The translations under genes and the position numbers were made by a program. From Colletotrichum lupini (taxonomy: Eukaryota; Ascomycota; Sordariomycetes; Glomerellales; Glomerellaceae): DNA of 64,000 nt. The notes beneath the pieces were generated by a model. It ran no database searches. It was not told where the DNA came from and was given only the letters and a program-made list of their open reading frames with translations. Positions 1-11,920 of this stretch are shown piece after piece. The stretch spans positions 372,001 through 436,000 of the forward strand of contig NC_064681.1 in assembly GCF_023278565.1 (NCBI RefSeq). The letters run 5' to 3'. Numbering within the stretch: the stretch's first letter is position 1; each line of letters opens with the position of its first letter.

Positions 1-956
1 TCTTTAAAATATACCTTTATTATTATATAAATTACGACTAAGATAATTAAATAGTACTTTTATTAATAGCTTAATTCGTATATAATAATATAGTTAGTAA
101 AAGTATAAAAAGATCTCTATTTTACTTTAACTACGGATTTTAATTAATAGTATATAAAAAAGCATAATAAAGACTATAAGCTATAAAAACTATAATAAAT
201 ATAAATAAACTTAAAAAGATTTATAAATAAGCCTTACTAAACCTCGAGTTTATATAATAACGTATAAAAGAAAACGTAAATAAATTAAAAATTAAAAGAC
301 TATTTTTAAAAAAGGGGGATAGTGCCTATTTCTTTTATTATAATATTGAAACAAAACGATTAAATAATAAATTAAATTATAAAAAACTTAGACCTTTTGA
401 AATTATTAAAAAAGTCTTATTAATTAATTACGAATTAAGATTATTAAATATAATATAATACTATTTTATTTTTTATATCTTATTATTTAAACTTATATTA
501 AGAGGATTATATATAAAAAATTATATTATTATTAAACTAAACTAATTAAAATATAAAGTCAAACGGATTATTAATTATAAAATTAAAAATAAAATATAAG
601 AATTCTTTATTAAATAAAAAAACTATAGATATAAAAAAAATATATAAGAACTTATTATGAACCTTTAGAATTTTTAATAACTTTTCGAGGAGTATTAAAA
701 TTAAAATTAAATCTAGAACTCTTAGTTATTACGGCGTCCTAATTAATAATTTTAAAAATACCGTTAGCTTATACTTTATAAGCTACTAAAGAAGTATTTT
801 TAGAGTTTTTAAAAAACTTTTTTAATATAACTTAACTCTTTTTAAATACTATTCGCTTTTAAGAACGAAGACGCTCTAACTTAAATAACGACTTATTTAA
901 TTTAGCCTAAGCTTATTAATAAGCCTTAGCCTTTTTTTATAATTCTATAGCCCTTT
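1..956 (+). mobile_element. 3' part of an older Gypsy (chromovirus-type) LTR retrotransposon, RIP-degraded
   Basis: Degenerate plus-strand remnant of the end of a Gypsy polyprotein. The stretch around 330-660 reads, between stops, as the integrase C-terminus with a chromodomain-like tail. The same sequence occurs inverted at about 2060-2350 and 3535-3800 inside the neighbouring element, so both belong to one family. The copy runs off the left window edge. It is interrupted at 956/957 by the second copy and resumes at 9841, where its own 3' LTR follows. Base composition is extremely AT-rich, with few CpA/TpG left, as RIP produces. No functional protein can be made. Confidence 0.75.
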
Positions 957-1495
957 TATTATAGCTAGCTAGTCGTAATAAGTATATTAATAAAAGTTAA
1001 GGCTACGAGTACTAAGTAAATAATATCGTAGTTATAAATAGCTTCTCTAAAACTATATTTATAAGTTATAAAATAAGTAAAGCTTTAATAATTAATCGTA
1101 GTTTTATTAAAAGGGGTTCTTAGTAAAGATAATTAAAAGCGATTATAAGATTTAATATTAAGTTAATTATTAAAGAAGCTATAAAAGTCTATCTTAGAGC
1201 CTAGCTTAAGTTTATACTATATATAAGTTTATTTATAAATATATCCTTTATTAATAATTACTTTTATTTATTAAGTAATTACTTAGTAAATATTAATAAG
1301 CGATTATTTAAAATAATTACAATAATTATTTTATTACGTAATTACTACTTCTTATTTATATATAACTTATTTATAGTTCTTTTATTTTATAAGAATTACT
1401 TTATATTCCCGTATTTTTATATATATAGTATATTATAGCTACTATAAGCTTATGGGGCGGGCCCTAGTCTTAGTTATATATATTAAGTTATAATA
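957..1495 (-). repeat. LTR of the Gypsy element (3' LTR in element orientation)
   Basis: 539-bp direct repeat matching 9302-9840 throughout apart from scattered transition differences. It contains a TATATATA stretch near 1421-1436 and a GGGGCGGGCCC core near 1454-1464. Termini read TATT...AATA, which are RIP-altered forms of TGTT...AACA. Confidence 0.88.
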
Positions 1496-2351
1496 TTAAG
1501 TCTCTTTTCTAAAAGTTTTATTTCTATAGACTTATAAATAAGTTATTATAGCCTAAGTTAGGGCTCGTTAAGTAATTCTTTTAAAAATACTAACATATCC
1601 GCTAGATTTTTAATATATCGTTAACTAAAGCTTACTTTTAAAATTAAAGAGCGAGGATTCGAAATTATAATACCTTACTTATTTTATTATTTATTAGGGT
1701 AAAGGTATAAAATATTAAAGGGTAAATTAAAATATTATAAGTATATATATCGTAGTTATTTTTATAACATAATTACTAATACTATATACGATTATAAGTT
1801 TCTTTTTTTTTTTGGTATTTTTTTATATTAATCGTACTCATAATAAATCGTTTTTTATTTAAAGCCGATAAATTAGAACGTAGAAAAGAAGTAAAAGAGC
1901 TTCTTTTTTAAAAATAGGTAAAAGCTTTACGTTATATATAAGCTAAAATAGATTAGTCTTTATTAAAATTAGATCGTTTTTTTTAAAAAAAAAGAATAGT
2001 ATTTAAAAGGGGGAAAGTAATTCTTAATCCTCTCGATATTATTAACAAAAATAAATCGGTTATTATATAAAAAGCGTAATTTAATAATACTTTTAAAATA
2101 ATTAATTAAGATACTATAATAATTAGGAGTTCTAGTTTTAATTTTAACTTTAGTATTTTAAAAAGAATTCCTAAAAGTTCTAAAAGTTTATAATAAGTTC
2201 TTATATTTTTTTTTTATATTTATAGTTTTTTTATTTAATAAGGAATTCTCGTATTTTATTCTTAATTTTATAATTAATAATTCGTTCGATTTTATAGTCT
2301 AATTAGTTTAGTTTAATAATAATATAATCTTTTATATATAAACCTCTTAAT

Positions 2352-3517
2352 CCCCCCGACGGAGCAATCCGCCGGGGCCGTACCGTATATTACGCATTAG
2401 GGAAAACTAGGTATATTGCGCTCTATACCTAACTACTAATTAAAATAGTTAACCGACTCGACCGTTATCTTCCTTTTATTAACAGCTCCTAACCTTCTAC
2501 TACCCGCCTATAGGGCGAGCTTTACCTACTCTAACGCGCATAAGACCTCCTAGTACTAGCCCGCGTAGGTAGCTAAGTCTAGTATAATCTATTCTTTTAT
2601 ATAAGTATTATCGTTACCCAGGGGGTCCTATAAGAGCCGTCTAAGGCGCCTACTTATCGCCCTAACCCTATATACCTCTAGCCCGTTTATTATAGCTATT
2701 ATAACTAAACTAGTATTAATATACCGGATCCTAATATCTATACCGGCCCGGCTATCTATAGTATTTATAATATCGCCTAGCTAAATTCTGTACTACTAAA
2801 AGGTACTTCGCTACTTCTTAAGCATACCTACGTTAACTACGATAGCTATAGCGTCGAGCTAGCCGAAGAGGGCGCCTAGCCCAAGAGGAGCAGACTTATC
2901 AACGGGCATCTTTAGAGTAGGTTCTCGTCGAAGTAGTATTTTAACTAGCTAACCTCTTAACTAGTTATCTAACTAGCTATTTAGGTAGTAGTTTATATAT
3001 TAATAAGTTTGTTTAGTAGATTTGTTTAGTAGATTTGTTTAGTAGATTTGTTTAGTAGATTTATTTAGTTTAAATAGAGAGTAGCTTTGGGCGATATTAG
3101 AAGTAATAAAGATAAAAAGAATCTTTACGAGCTCTAAAGAGTAGTAGATATTAGCCTATTTAGCCCTTTCTCTAAAAACCTCTACGTCGCTATTAAAGTT
3201 TAGAACCTTTATAGTTAAGGAAGGCCGCCTTTAACTATTACGGCTAACTATAGCGGCCGACTATTATAACTAACTATTACGGCCGACCTCTACTATCGAC
3301 CTTTCTAACTAGCGCTGCCGTATAAAAGGCAGCTTACCTATCCCGAATTAAATAGCAGTTTTCATATCGAAATTACTATATTACGTTAAGCGCGTACTTA
3401 GGATATATTACGCATATTATATAGTTAAAAAGTGTCCTATATCGTATAATTTCCCTTAAAAGCGTAATCCCGTTAAGGTCGATCTTTTATACTTATAAAG
3501 CCGGAAAAAAAAACTAC
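2352..3517 (+). mobile_element. Non-LTR retroposon (LINE/SINE-like) inside the Gypsy element
   Basis: A 1166-bp insertion splits the Gypsy integrase region. It is flanked by a 17-bp target duplication TATATAAACCTYTTAAT (2335-2351 and 3518-3534; one C/T difference), and the plus strand ends in an A run at 3504-3513. A long, variable target duplication plus an A tail is the signature of target-primed reverse transcription. The left end starts with a C run and a GC-rich stretch, and four 13-bp tandem units lie at 3011-3062. No coding frame survives, so I cannot tell a 5'-truncated LINE from a SINE-like element. Confidence 0.72.
3011..3062. repeat. Four tandem 13-bp units
   Basis: The unit GTTTAGTAGATTT occurs four times head to tail inside the retroposon, with a degraded partial unit (ATTTAG) after it. 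The copies are identical, so the array is young or was homogenised relative to the mutated surroundings. Confidence 0.85.
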
Positions 3518-6500
3518 TATATAAACCTTTTAATATAAGTTTAAGTAATAAAATATAAAAAACGGGATAGTATCGTATTATATTTAGTAATTTTAATTTA
3601 TAATTAATTAATAAGACCTTTTTAATAATTTTAAAAAGTTTAAGTTTTTTAAAATTTAATTTATTATTTAGTTATTTTATTTTAATATTAAAAAAAAAAA
3701 AATAGGTACTATCCCCCTTTTTTAAAAATAGTCCTTTAATTTTTAATTTATTTACGTTCTTTTTTATATACTATTATACGAACTCGAGGTTTAATAAGGC
3801 TTATTTATAGATTTTTTTAAGTTTATTTATATTTATTATAACTTTTATAGTTTATAGTCCTTATTATACTTTTTTATATATTATTAACTAAAATCCGTAA
3901 TTAAAATAAAATAAAGATTTTTTTATACTTTTATTAACTATATTATTATATATAAACTAGGCTATTAATAAAAATATTACTTAATTATCTTAGTTATAGT
4001 TTATATAATAATAAAAGTATATCTCGAGGATCTAATTAATCTTTTTTATTTATTAATTGGTTTATAAATAGAATAATATCAATAATTTATAGTTTATACT
4101 AAGTTACGAAATTAGGGATTTTTAAAACTTCGAAATAAATAGCTTATTTTTATCAAAAATAATTTCTTTTAGTAAACTATAGTTCGAAAATATAACTTTA
4201 ATAAATACGTATATTAGGTCTTTTATAATACTAGATTCTTTATAAAAAATAAAGTAAATAAACTTAGTAAGTTAATTAACTATAACTAAGATATTATTAT
4301 ACTATACTTTAGTAAATAGTTTTTTAAACTTTAGTAGTTTAATAATAAAGTCCTATATAATTGATTACTATGCTTTTATTAATAATTATAGTAATTATAG
4401 CTTATTATAAGGTTTATATAAGCTATTCTTATTTTTTTTATAAGTTACGTAGTTTTTAATTATTTTTATAATTTTAGTACGTATAGCGGATTTATTATAG
4501 TATTAATAAATCCGTTTTTATATTTTAATAATTCCTTAGTAACCGTATACCGGTATATTATAAATTTCTATAATAAGTTTAGGGGTTATTTTTTTAATTA
4601 AGTTAATACTAATTTTTTTAGTTATTATAAAAAGCTTCGTAATTAATATAAAGCTACTATCTTTTTTTTATTTAAGAATAACTTATATTTTTTTAGAGAC
4701 CGCGACTTTATAATTAGGTCTTTTATTAAAAGCGTTTACCCTATTATTTTTTAAACCTTTTTAATAAATAATTTGGAAATTAAATTTAAATAGGAATTCG
4801 CTCTATTTAACTTATTATTTATTTAGGTTCTTATTCGTTATAAAGTTTATAAAGTTTTTATAATTTATATAAACTATAATTTTATACTTAGTTTTATATA
4901 ACTATAGCTTCTATTTTTAAAATAGTTTGATAATAGCTATTAATTCTTTATTATAAATTTATTAATTTAATTCTACTCTATAAAATACTTTAGAATAAAA
5001 ATAATATAGATAAAGCTTTTTTTATTTATTTTATTATCCTAAGACCGTTTTTATAATAAAATTTAAGGTATTAGTCTCGATTTTAAAAAGTTTTTAGGGG
5101 TTTAGGATTATAATAACTAATTTAGAAACGATTATATTTTTAATTTTAATAAATACTTCTTTATACTTAGGGTCCTAAACGAATAGAGTATTTTTTTATA
5201 TTAAGTTATTAAGAGGTCTAATTATATTAATATAGTTTTTAAAAAACTATTAATAAAAATTAATAAATCTCAAGAATCCTTATACGTCCTTAACGTTTTA
5301 TAGTATAAGTTAGTCCTTAATTATTTCTATTTTTAATATTTATATATAAATTTATTTTAATATAATAATATATTTAAAAAAGTTTACTTTTTATATATAG
5401 AACTTATACTTAGAGGGTTCGGTATATAGTTTAGTATTTTAGAGTTTTTAAAATACTATATAAATATATTTTTTATATATTTTAAAATTAGAGAAGAAAA
5501 TAAGAATATTATTAATATAAATAATAATAAAAATATTAACGTACTCCTAGAGTACGTAGTTAATTATTATTTAGAAGGTTATTAGAGTATTAATAAGTTT
5601 AAAAAGTATAACGAGGTACTTAAAGAGTCCTTTATAAGTTTAGAATACTATTTTCTATTTATTTCCTTTTTTAATTTAAATTTAATTAAATATTTCTTTA
5701 AAATTTATAATAATAAACTAATTAGCTCCGTAAAATAAATCTCTAAGCTTAGTAATAAGTAATAAAGGATAATAATTCTTTTTTATAATTCTATTAAGTT
5801 TTTTATAATTAATAACTAGTCTTTATTTCTTTATTCTTTTTTTTAATATAAAAAATAAAAGTAATTTTATAAGAGAATTCGATAATTAAATAAGTCTTTT
5901 TTTAAGTTTTTTATCGATATATTCGTTAAGATATTCCTATTCTTTTTAATTTATTAAATATATTAAAAAGAACTTAAGTTATATTCTTTTTTTAAATTCG
6001 ATCTTTATATCCTAGTCATTATATTTTAATAATCCTATTTCTTTAGGTTTTATAAATAGTTTTATATATATTTAGTACTTTTTAAGTATAATTTAGAGTT
6101 ATTATAATCCCTAATTATTAATACTAATTATAAACTTCTTAGAGCTTTTTATTATTTTAATAAAAGCTATATATCGTATTTATTCTTGTTTTTTAAAGGT
6201 TTTTAAAAATCCGTTTAAACCTTTTTTTTTTTTAAGTCGTTTAGTAATTAACTTTTTTAAAAAACCTAGTTAATAGTCTAATTTATTTATAAATTATACT
6301 TTTATAATTACGAGATTCTTAAGATAACGTTAATATCTCCGATCTTCGTAATATCGTATTATAGTTATTCTTATTAATTATTAATATATATTAAGAAGTA
6401 TACGGTTTCTTAATTAATATATTTATAATTATAATTAACTCGTTCTCTTTTTATTATTCATAATTAATATAAGTTATCCTTTTATATTTATAATAAATTA

Positions 6501-9051
6501 AGTTTATTTATTACTCTTAGTAAAATATAGGTTTCTTATATACCGTTATTAATAATAGCGTTTAAGTTTTATCTATAAATATCGAAGTTAATTTATAAGT
6601 ATACGTCGTTATATTATTTAGTTATATATAAGAACTTTTTTTTTATTTTCGCTTCTTATTACTTTTTTATAATTAGCTTTTTTAGTTTTTTTTTTTTTTT
6701 TTTTTTAAACGGGTTTCTTACTTATATTTTTTTTAATACTCTCTCTAGGCCTCAGCCTTTTTAATATAATAAATTTAATATTAGTCATATTTATAGTCTT
6801 CTTACTTTATATATTCGCTATTAAAGTACTTTATAAAAAAGTTAAGGTCTAGACTAAATATAGCTCTATTACTATTATTAAAGCTTAGTAACGTTTAGCT
6901 AAGTAATTAATTTTTTATATAGATACTTTTAATAATTTTATTATTATGTTTTTATAAATAAAAACGACTATTTTACTTAGATATAAAATATTAAAAGTAT
7001 TTATTATCTAGGCATTCTACTTAGAATAATTCCTTATAAAAGGGGTCTTTAGGGTTAAATAAAGAGTAATCTTCGTCCGTATAGGGGGTTATTATAACCT
7101 TTTTACGTTCTCTAGTTCTATAAAACTAAGTAACTTAGTTATTTTTAAATAAATAAATATATTTATACCGTAATTTATCGTCGTCCTTTTTAAAACTAGT
7201 ATTATTAACGCTAAATAATATTTTATAATTAATCTCTATTTAAGTATATTATTAAATAACGTCGCGAGGTTTATTTAAATTATAAAGTAATTTTACTTTA
7301 TTAAAATAAAAAGAACTAGTTCTTATTTCGATATTTTCTTTTTCGATCTTAAAGTCGATTCTTTTTTTATTAATAATTTTAAAATTAAAAATTAGTTTTT
7401 TAAGTACTTCGATCTTATTTTTACGTACGAGGTCTTCGAACTATTCCTGAACTTTATAAATAAATTTTTTATTAATATCTACTTATTATATTATATAAAT
7501 AAACTTAGTTAGTATTTTATTTAAATTAAGTTCTTTTTAAAACTTAATAAGTTATTTTTAGTTTATATTATTTTATTATACTATATATACGAGGCTACTT
7601 ATAATTTCTTTTATATCGGGTCCTCTTTTTTTAAGCTTAAAAAGCTACTCTTTTATATTAATTAAAAGTTTTTATTTAATTCGTCTTTTAAAGAGGTTAA
7701 GCGTATTTTTTATAATAAGGTCCGTTTTATCCTTTTTTTTTATATTTTTATAAATTTAAGAAAATATAATAAAATATTTAATATTATTCTTTTTAAAAAT
7801 ATAGGGTTAATAAGTAGGTATCTCTTTTTTTATTATTATTATTACTAGGGTTTTAATAAGTAATAAGGTAAATCGTTTATTATTTTTAAGTTATTTAAAG
7901 TACTATTTTATTTATTCTTTACTATTTTAGTAAGTAAAGTAGTTATTATTATAGTAGGCTATTTATAAGAGTTATTTATAGGGAATTTCCTTATTTATAA
8001 TATTAGCTCGTTTTTTTAAAATAAGTTAGTATTAAATATACTTAGGTTATCGGTAGTCTCTAGCTATATATCTTAGCTTATTATAATTATAATACTTAAA
8101 GTCTTTTTTTTTTTACGGTTCTTTACGTTTTATAATACTAAGATTTATAGGTCCTCCGTATTATTTATAAAACGTACTTTATTATTATTAATTTCTTAGG
8201 TTATTTTAATAGTTATTTAGTAGTTTACCGTAGCTCTAATATTTTTTATTAAAGTTAGCTCAAGGGCGTCGTACCTCTCTTTTTTCCTTACGTCGTTTAT
8301 ATAATTAAGTATTAATTTTAATAATAAGTTCGACGTACTATAAGAAATTTATTAATATTTCTATTTTACTAAGTTTATTTTTAACTTTATTTTTTAATCT
8401 TTAATAAAATAAAAAGATATAGGTTTCTTTAATAAAATTAAGTCATACTATAAGTCTTTTAAACTTAGTAATATAATACGAAGTAAACTTAGTTTATTAA
8501 AAATTAGCTAAGTCTCTCTTAGCTTATTACTTTTTATTAAAGTCTTAAAATAGGAATTTAAGGGCGCTCTAAAATCTTATTATATTACTAAAAGTATTTA
8601 TGATTTTTTCTTTATAGTATAGTAAATAATTATTATTACTAAGGAATTCTTTTTAAAAAGGCTCGAATTACTCTAAAGCTCGTTTTTTAAAAAAGGTTAT
8701 TATATAAATAACTTATTTAGTCTTATTTTAAAAGTTAGTAATATAGAACGTTTAGTAAGTTCTAATCTAAATTAAAAACCCCTTAAGACGTTTAATAGTC
8801 CTATTAAAAATAATAAGTACGTTAAATTTAAGTTTCTTTTATCTATTTATAAGAGTTTTAATAATATTAATAACGGCTTAGAGGGTCTTAACTTCTTATT
8901 CTAAGTTATTTATTTCTCTTTTTTTAATTCCTAAGTTAGTTATAGCTTCGTTAATTATATTTTAAAGGGCGGTAATATTTTTATTATTCTTAGTTAAAGT
9001 TATAGTTATTTAAGTAAAGTTATTATTAAAAAGCTCTACGAGTTCCTTATT

Positions 9052-9237
9052 TTACTTATTACTCTTCTTAATAATACGTCGTATTTTCTTATAATTTACT
9101 TTTTTAAAAACTACGTTACTATTAGAGTCGTAAGTAATATTAAGTATCTCGTCGTCCTCGGCCTTAACTAGCTCGCTAACTAAGTTAATAAGTTTTTTAA
9201 AATTAAATAAAAAGGTACTTAGGGTTTTAAAAAACAT
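9052..9237 (-). pseudogene. Gag N-terminal remnant of the Gypsy element
   Basis: A 61-codon minus-strand frame starting 64 bp inside the 5' LTR (9302-9840), where a gag start is expected. The peptide is Lys/Asn/Ile-rich and ends at a RIP-type stop. It is the only frame of 60 codons or more left in the first 11.9 kb. Assignment as gag rests on its position, not on a recognised domain. Confidence 0.5.
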
Positions 9238-9301
9238 TGTCGTTCGTTTTATTACTTAGTAAATTTTATAAAGTTAATTTATTAAATAAGAATAATTAAA
9301 G

Positions 9302-9840
9302 TATTATAACTAGATAGTTATAATAAGTATATTAATAAAAATTAAAGCTATAAGTACTAAGTAAATAGTATTATAGTTATAAATAGCTTCCCTAAAACTA
9401 TATTTATAAGTTATAAAATAAATAAGGCTTTAGTAATTAATTATAGTCTTATTAAAAAGGGTTCTTAATAAAAATAGCTAAAAGTAATCGTAAGATCTAA
9501 TACTAAGTTAATTATTAAAAAAGCTATAAAAGTCTATTCTAGAGCTTAGCTTAAGTTTATATTATATATAAGTTTATTTATAAATATATCTTTTATTAAT
9601 AATTATTTTTATTTATTAAGTAATTACTTAGTAAATACTAATAAGCGATTATTTAAAGTAATTATAGTAATTACTTTATTACGTAATTATTACTTTTTAT
9701 TTATATATAACTTATCTATAGTTCTTCCGTTTTATAAGAGTTACTTTATATTCTTATACTTTTATATATATAGTATACCGTAGCCGCTATAAGCCTGCGG
9801 GGCGGGCCCTAGTTTTAGTTATATATATTAGGTCGTAATA
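9302..9840 (-). repeat. LTR of the Gypsy element (5' LTR in element orientation)
   Basis: Same length and order of sequence as 957-1495, followed by the target duplication CCTTT. It keeps slightly more C and G than its partner (for example CTGCGGGGCGGGCCC near 9795-9809), so RIP was uneven between the two LTRs. Confidence 0.88.
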
Positions 9841-10833
9841 CCTTTTTTAAAACCGTAACTCTTCCGCTTCTTTTTTATAATTAAAACGATTAGACTCCGT
9901 TACTAACTAACTAACTATACTTAATTAGCTAAGATTTATAAATAGAAACGTAATACTTACGAGTATAAATAGTATTAGCGGACGTATTATATAAAATACT
10001 TAAACGATAGTATATTCTATAAACCTTAGAATTAAAAAGAACTAAATAACGGACCCCTCGTAAATAACAATTTAAATAAGGCATTATTTCTATACCTTTA
10101 TTAAAAAAGCGAATAATATATAATAATTTACAACGAGACGTAGCTATTAGAAATTTCGATTTTTTAATTCGACCTAATATCGTATTAGTATATTTTAAAG
10201 AAATACTTAATAACTCCCTAACCTAAGAATAGACAACCTACTTATAGGCCTAAAGAACTAGACTTTTAAAAAAAGAAGCTAATATTATAACCTAATATAT
10301 ATAATAAGGTTAGGGCCTCGCCCTATAGAACCTATAATAGCTACTATACTATATATATAAAAATACGGATTTAAAGTAACTCTTTTTAAAATAAAAAAAC
10401 TATAAATAAGTTATATAATTACGATTATATAATAAAATAAAGAACGGACGCCCGTAAATAAATAGAACGGATAATTATAAATAAGTAGGACGGACGACCG
10501 TTTAGTAAATAATTAGATAATAATAAATAAGATATTATAAAGGATATATTTAAGAACGAGATTTATATAAAATATAGACTTAAGCTAAGCTTAAAAATAG
10601 ACTTTTTATAGCTTCTTTAATAATTAACTTAATATTAAATTTTACGATCGTTTTTAACTATTTTTATTAAGAACCTTTTTTAATAAAACTACGATTAATT
10701 ACTAAAGCCTTATTTATTTTATAACTTATAAACATAGCTTTAAAGAAACTATTTATAATTACGATACTATTTACTTAGTACTCGTAGCCTTAACTTTTAT
10801 TAATATACTTATTACGACTAGTTAGCCGTAATA
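9841..10833 (+). mobile_element. 3' end of the older Gypsy copy, with its 3' LTR
   Basis: This continues the element of 1-956 after the inserted second copy. The stretch 10170-10282 matches, in reverse complement, the sequence next to the LTR of the inserted element (about 1496-1620). It leads directly into a 551-bp LTR at 10283-10833, which is inverted relative to 957-1495 and 9302-9840. Opposite orientation fits a second copy reading on the plus strand. The expected partner of its flanking pentamer TATCT (10834-10838) would lie left of the window. Confidence 0.75.
10283..10833 (+). repeat. 3' LTR of the older Gypsy copy
   Basis: Inverted relative of the 539-bp LTRs, 12 bp longer, with an additional small duplicated motif GGACG near 10445-10492. 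It starts TATTATAACC and ends GCCGTAATA, matching the reversed termini of the other two copies. Confidence 0.8.
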
Positions 10834-11857
10834 TATCTGCCCTTTATAAGAAATTCGGAAAACGAGGAAGATCTCGCCCCCTATACTAACGAATTAGATT
10901 ATAATAAAATCAACGATATTAACTACTCTTTTTTTATTTTATTAGTTTTTAGAAAATATACGAAGCTAAACGAATAAAAAGTAATAAAAGCTCTTAATAA
11001 GTAAGCTTTTATTTATAAATAATAAGGAAAGGTCCCTTAAATAACGAATATAAAAACGGCTAAAAGGGCGAATTTAATAAAATAAAAGCCTATTTTCTTA
11101 ATACTAAAAGAAAAGACGCTACTTCTCTCGATATTTAAAAAAAAAGAATATAATACTAAGTAAATATAAAAGTAGCTAGAGGGGTCCTTTTTATACTACT
11201 TAGATTTATTAAATACTAAGCTTATATAAGTATTTTATATAAGTAAAAAGTACGGCCTAAAGAATTTTTATAAGATTATCCTAGATACTAAGGTATTATA
11301 ATAGTTAATAAGAAAAAAAGGGTAATTCTAGGCGCTATAAAAAATCGTATTAATAATACTTAATACGTTAATAATAAGTATTATAAGGATTAGCTTTGGC
11401 CTAAGTAAGGAAATCGTCGCTCTAAGTATAGTAAAAATAGAGACGTACTTTAGAACGATAACTTTTTATATTTTACCTATTAATATCCCATTTCTCTTAT
11501 ATTTAAAAAATATAGATCGACTAGGTATTATATTCGATAATATAAAAAGAATAAAAAAAAGGAGTAAAAAGAAACGACTTAATAAACGGACCCGAGGTCG
11601 AATTATACCTCTAATTATAGTAAGTAAATTAATAAAAAAAAGAAAAAGTTAGCATTAAATTAGAAATCTAATTTAACTATAGTATATAGCTAAATATATA
11701 GGGGCTAATTAGGGGCCCTATTTAGGATTATCGTAGCTAGCTTAACTTATAATTAAAACCTCTTTTTTATACTTACTACGTAGATATTTATATAATTTAA
11801 TTAATCTCTTTATTAACTACGGTTCGAACTAAATACCCTGTAATAGGGATACTAATA
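10834..11857 (+). mobile_element. Internally deleted Copia retrotransposon fragment with 3' LTR
   Basis: Sequence from 10834 to about 11540 is collinear with the internal region of the Copia at 46535-54467 (about 50520-51245). It then jumps to sequence matching that element's 3' end (about 54150), so roughly 2.9 kb encoding integrase, reverse transcriptase and RNase H is missing. A 205-bp LTR follows at 11653-11857. The left end abuts the older Gypsy LTR exactly, which suggests that this Copia copy was split by that Gypsy. Confidence 0.75.
11653..11857 (+). repeat. 205-bp Copia LTR
   Basis: Same length and collinear with the LTRs at 25538-25742, 32093-32297, 46535-46739 and 54263-54467, ending in GGGATACTAATA. 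It marks the right edge of the first repeat block. Sequence of normal composition begins about 30 bp downstream. Confidence 0.85.
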
Positions 11858-11920
11858 ATATCTTTATATATAGCTTATATAAGCGCTAGCGACTGGTACT
11901 TAGCAATAGGCACGGAAAGA

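Larger units (their letters stand above)
957..9840 (-). mobile_element. Complete Gypsy (chromovirus-type) LTR retrotransposon, RIP-inactivated
   Basis: An 8.9-kb element with two 539-bp LTRs in direct orientation and a 5-bp target duplication CCTTT at 952-956 and 9841-9845. Polyprotein remnants lie on the minus strand in Gypsy order: gag start near 9237, reverse transcriptase near 5470-5530 (the YxDD site now reads YINN, as G-to-A changes would give), then integrase and a chromodomain at about 3800-2060. Frames are destroyed by stops typical of RIP. It is inserted, inverted, into another copy of its own family and itself carries a retroposon at 2352-3517. LTR limits and duplication were read directly; domain limits are approximate because the protein is degenerate. 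Confidence 0.85.

Noticed and set aside
3001..3062. Short direct repeats as a CRISPR array
   Set aside because: The 13-bp units are contiguous without spacers and lie in a fungal retroposon.
1..11890. AT-rich block as mitochondrial or centromeric DNA
   Set aside because: LTR pairs, target duplications and nested order explain the sequence; no mitochondrial genes are visible and nothing specific points to a centromere.
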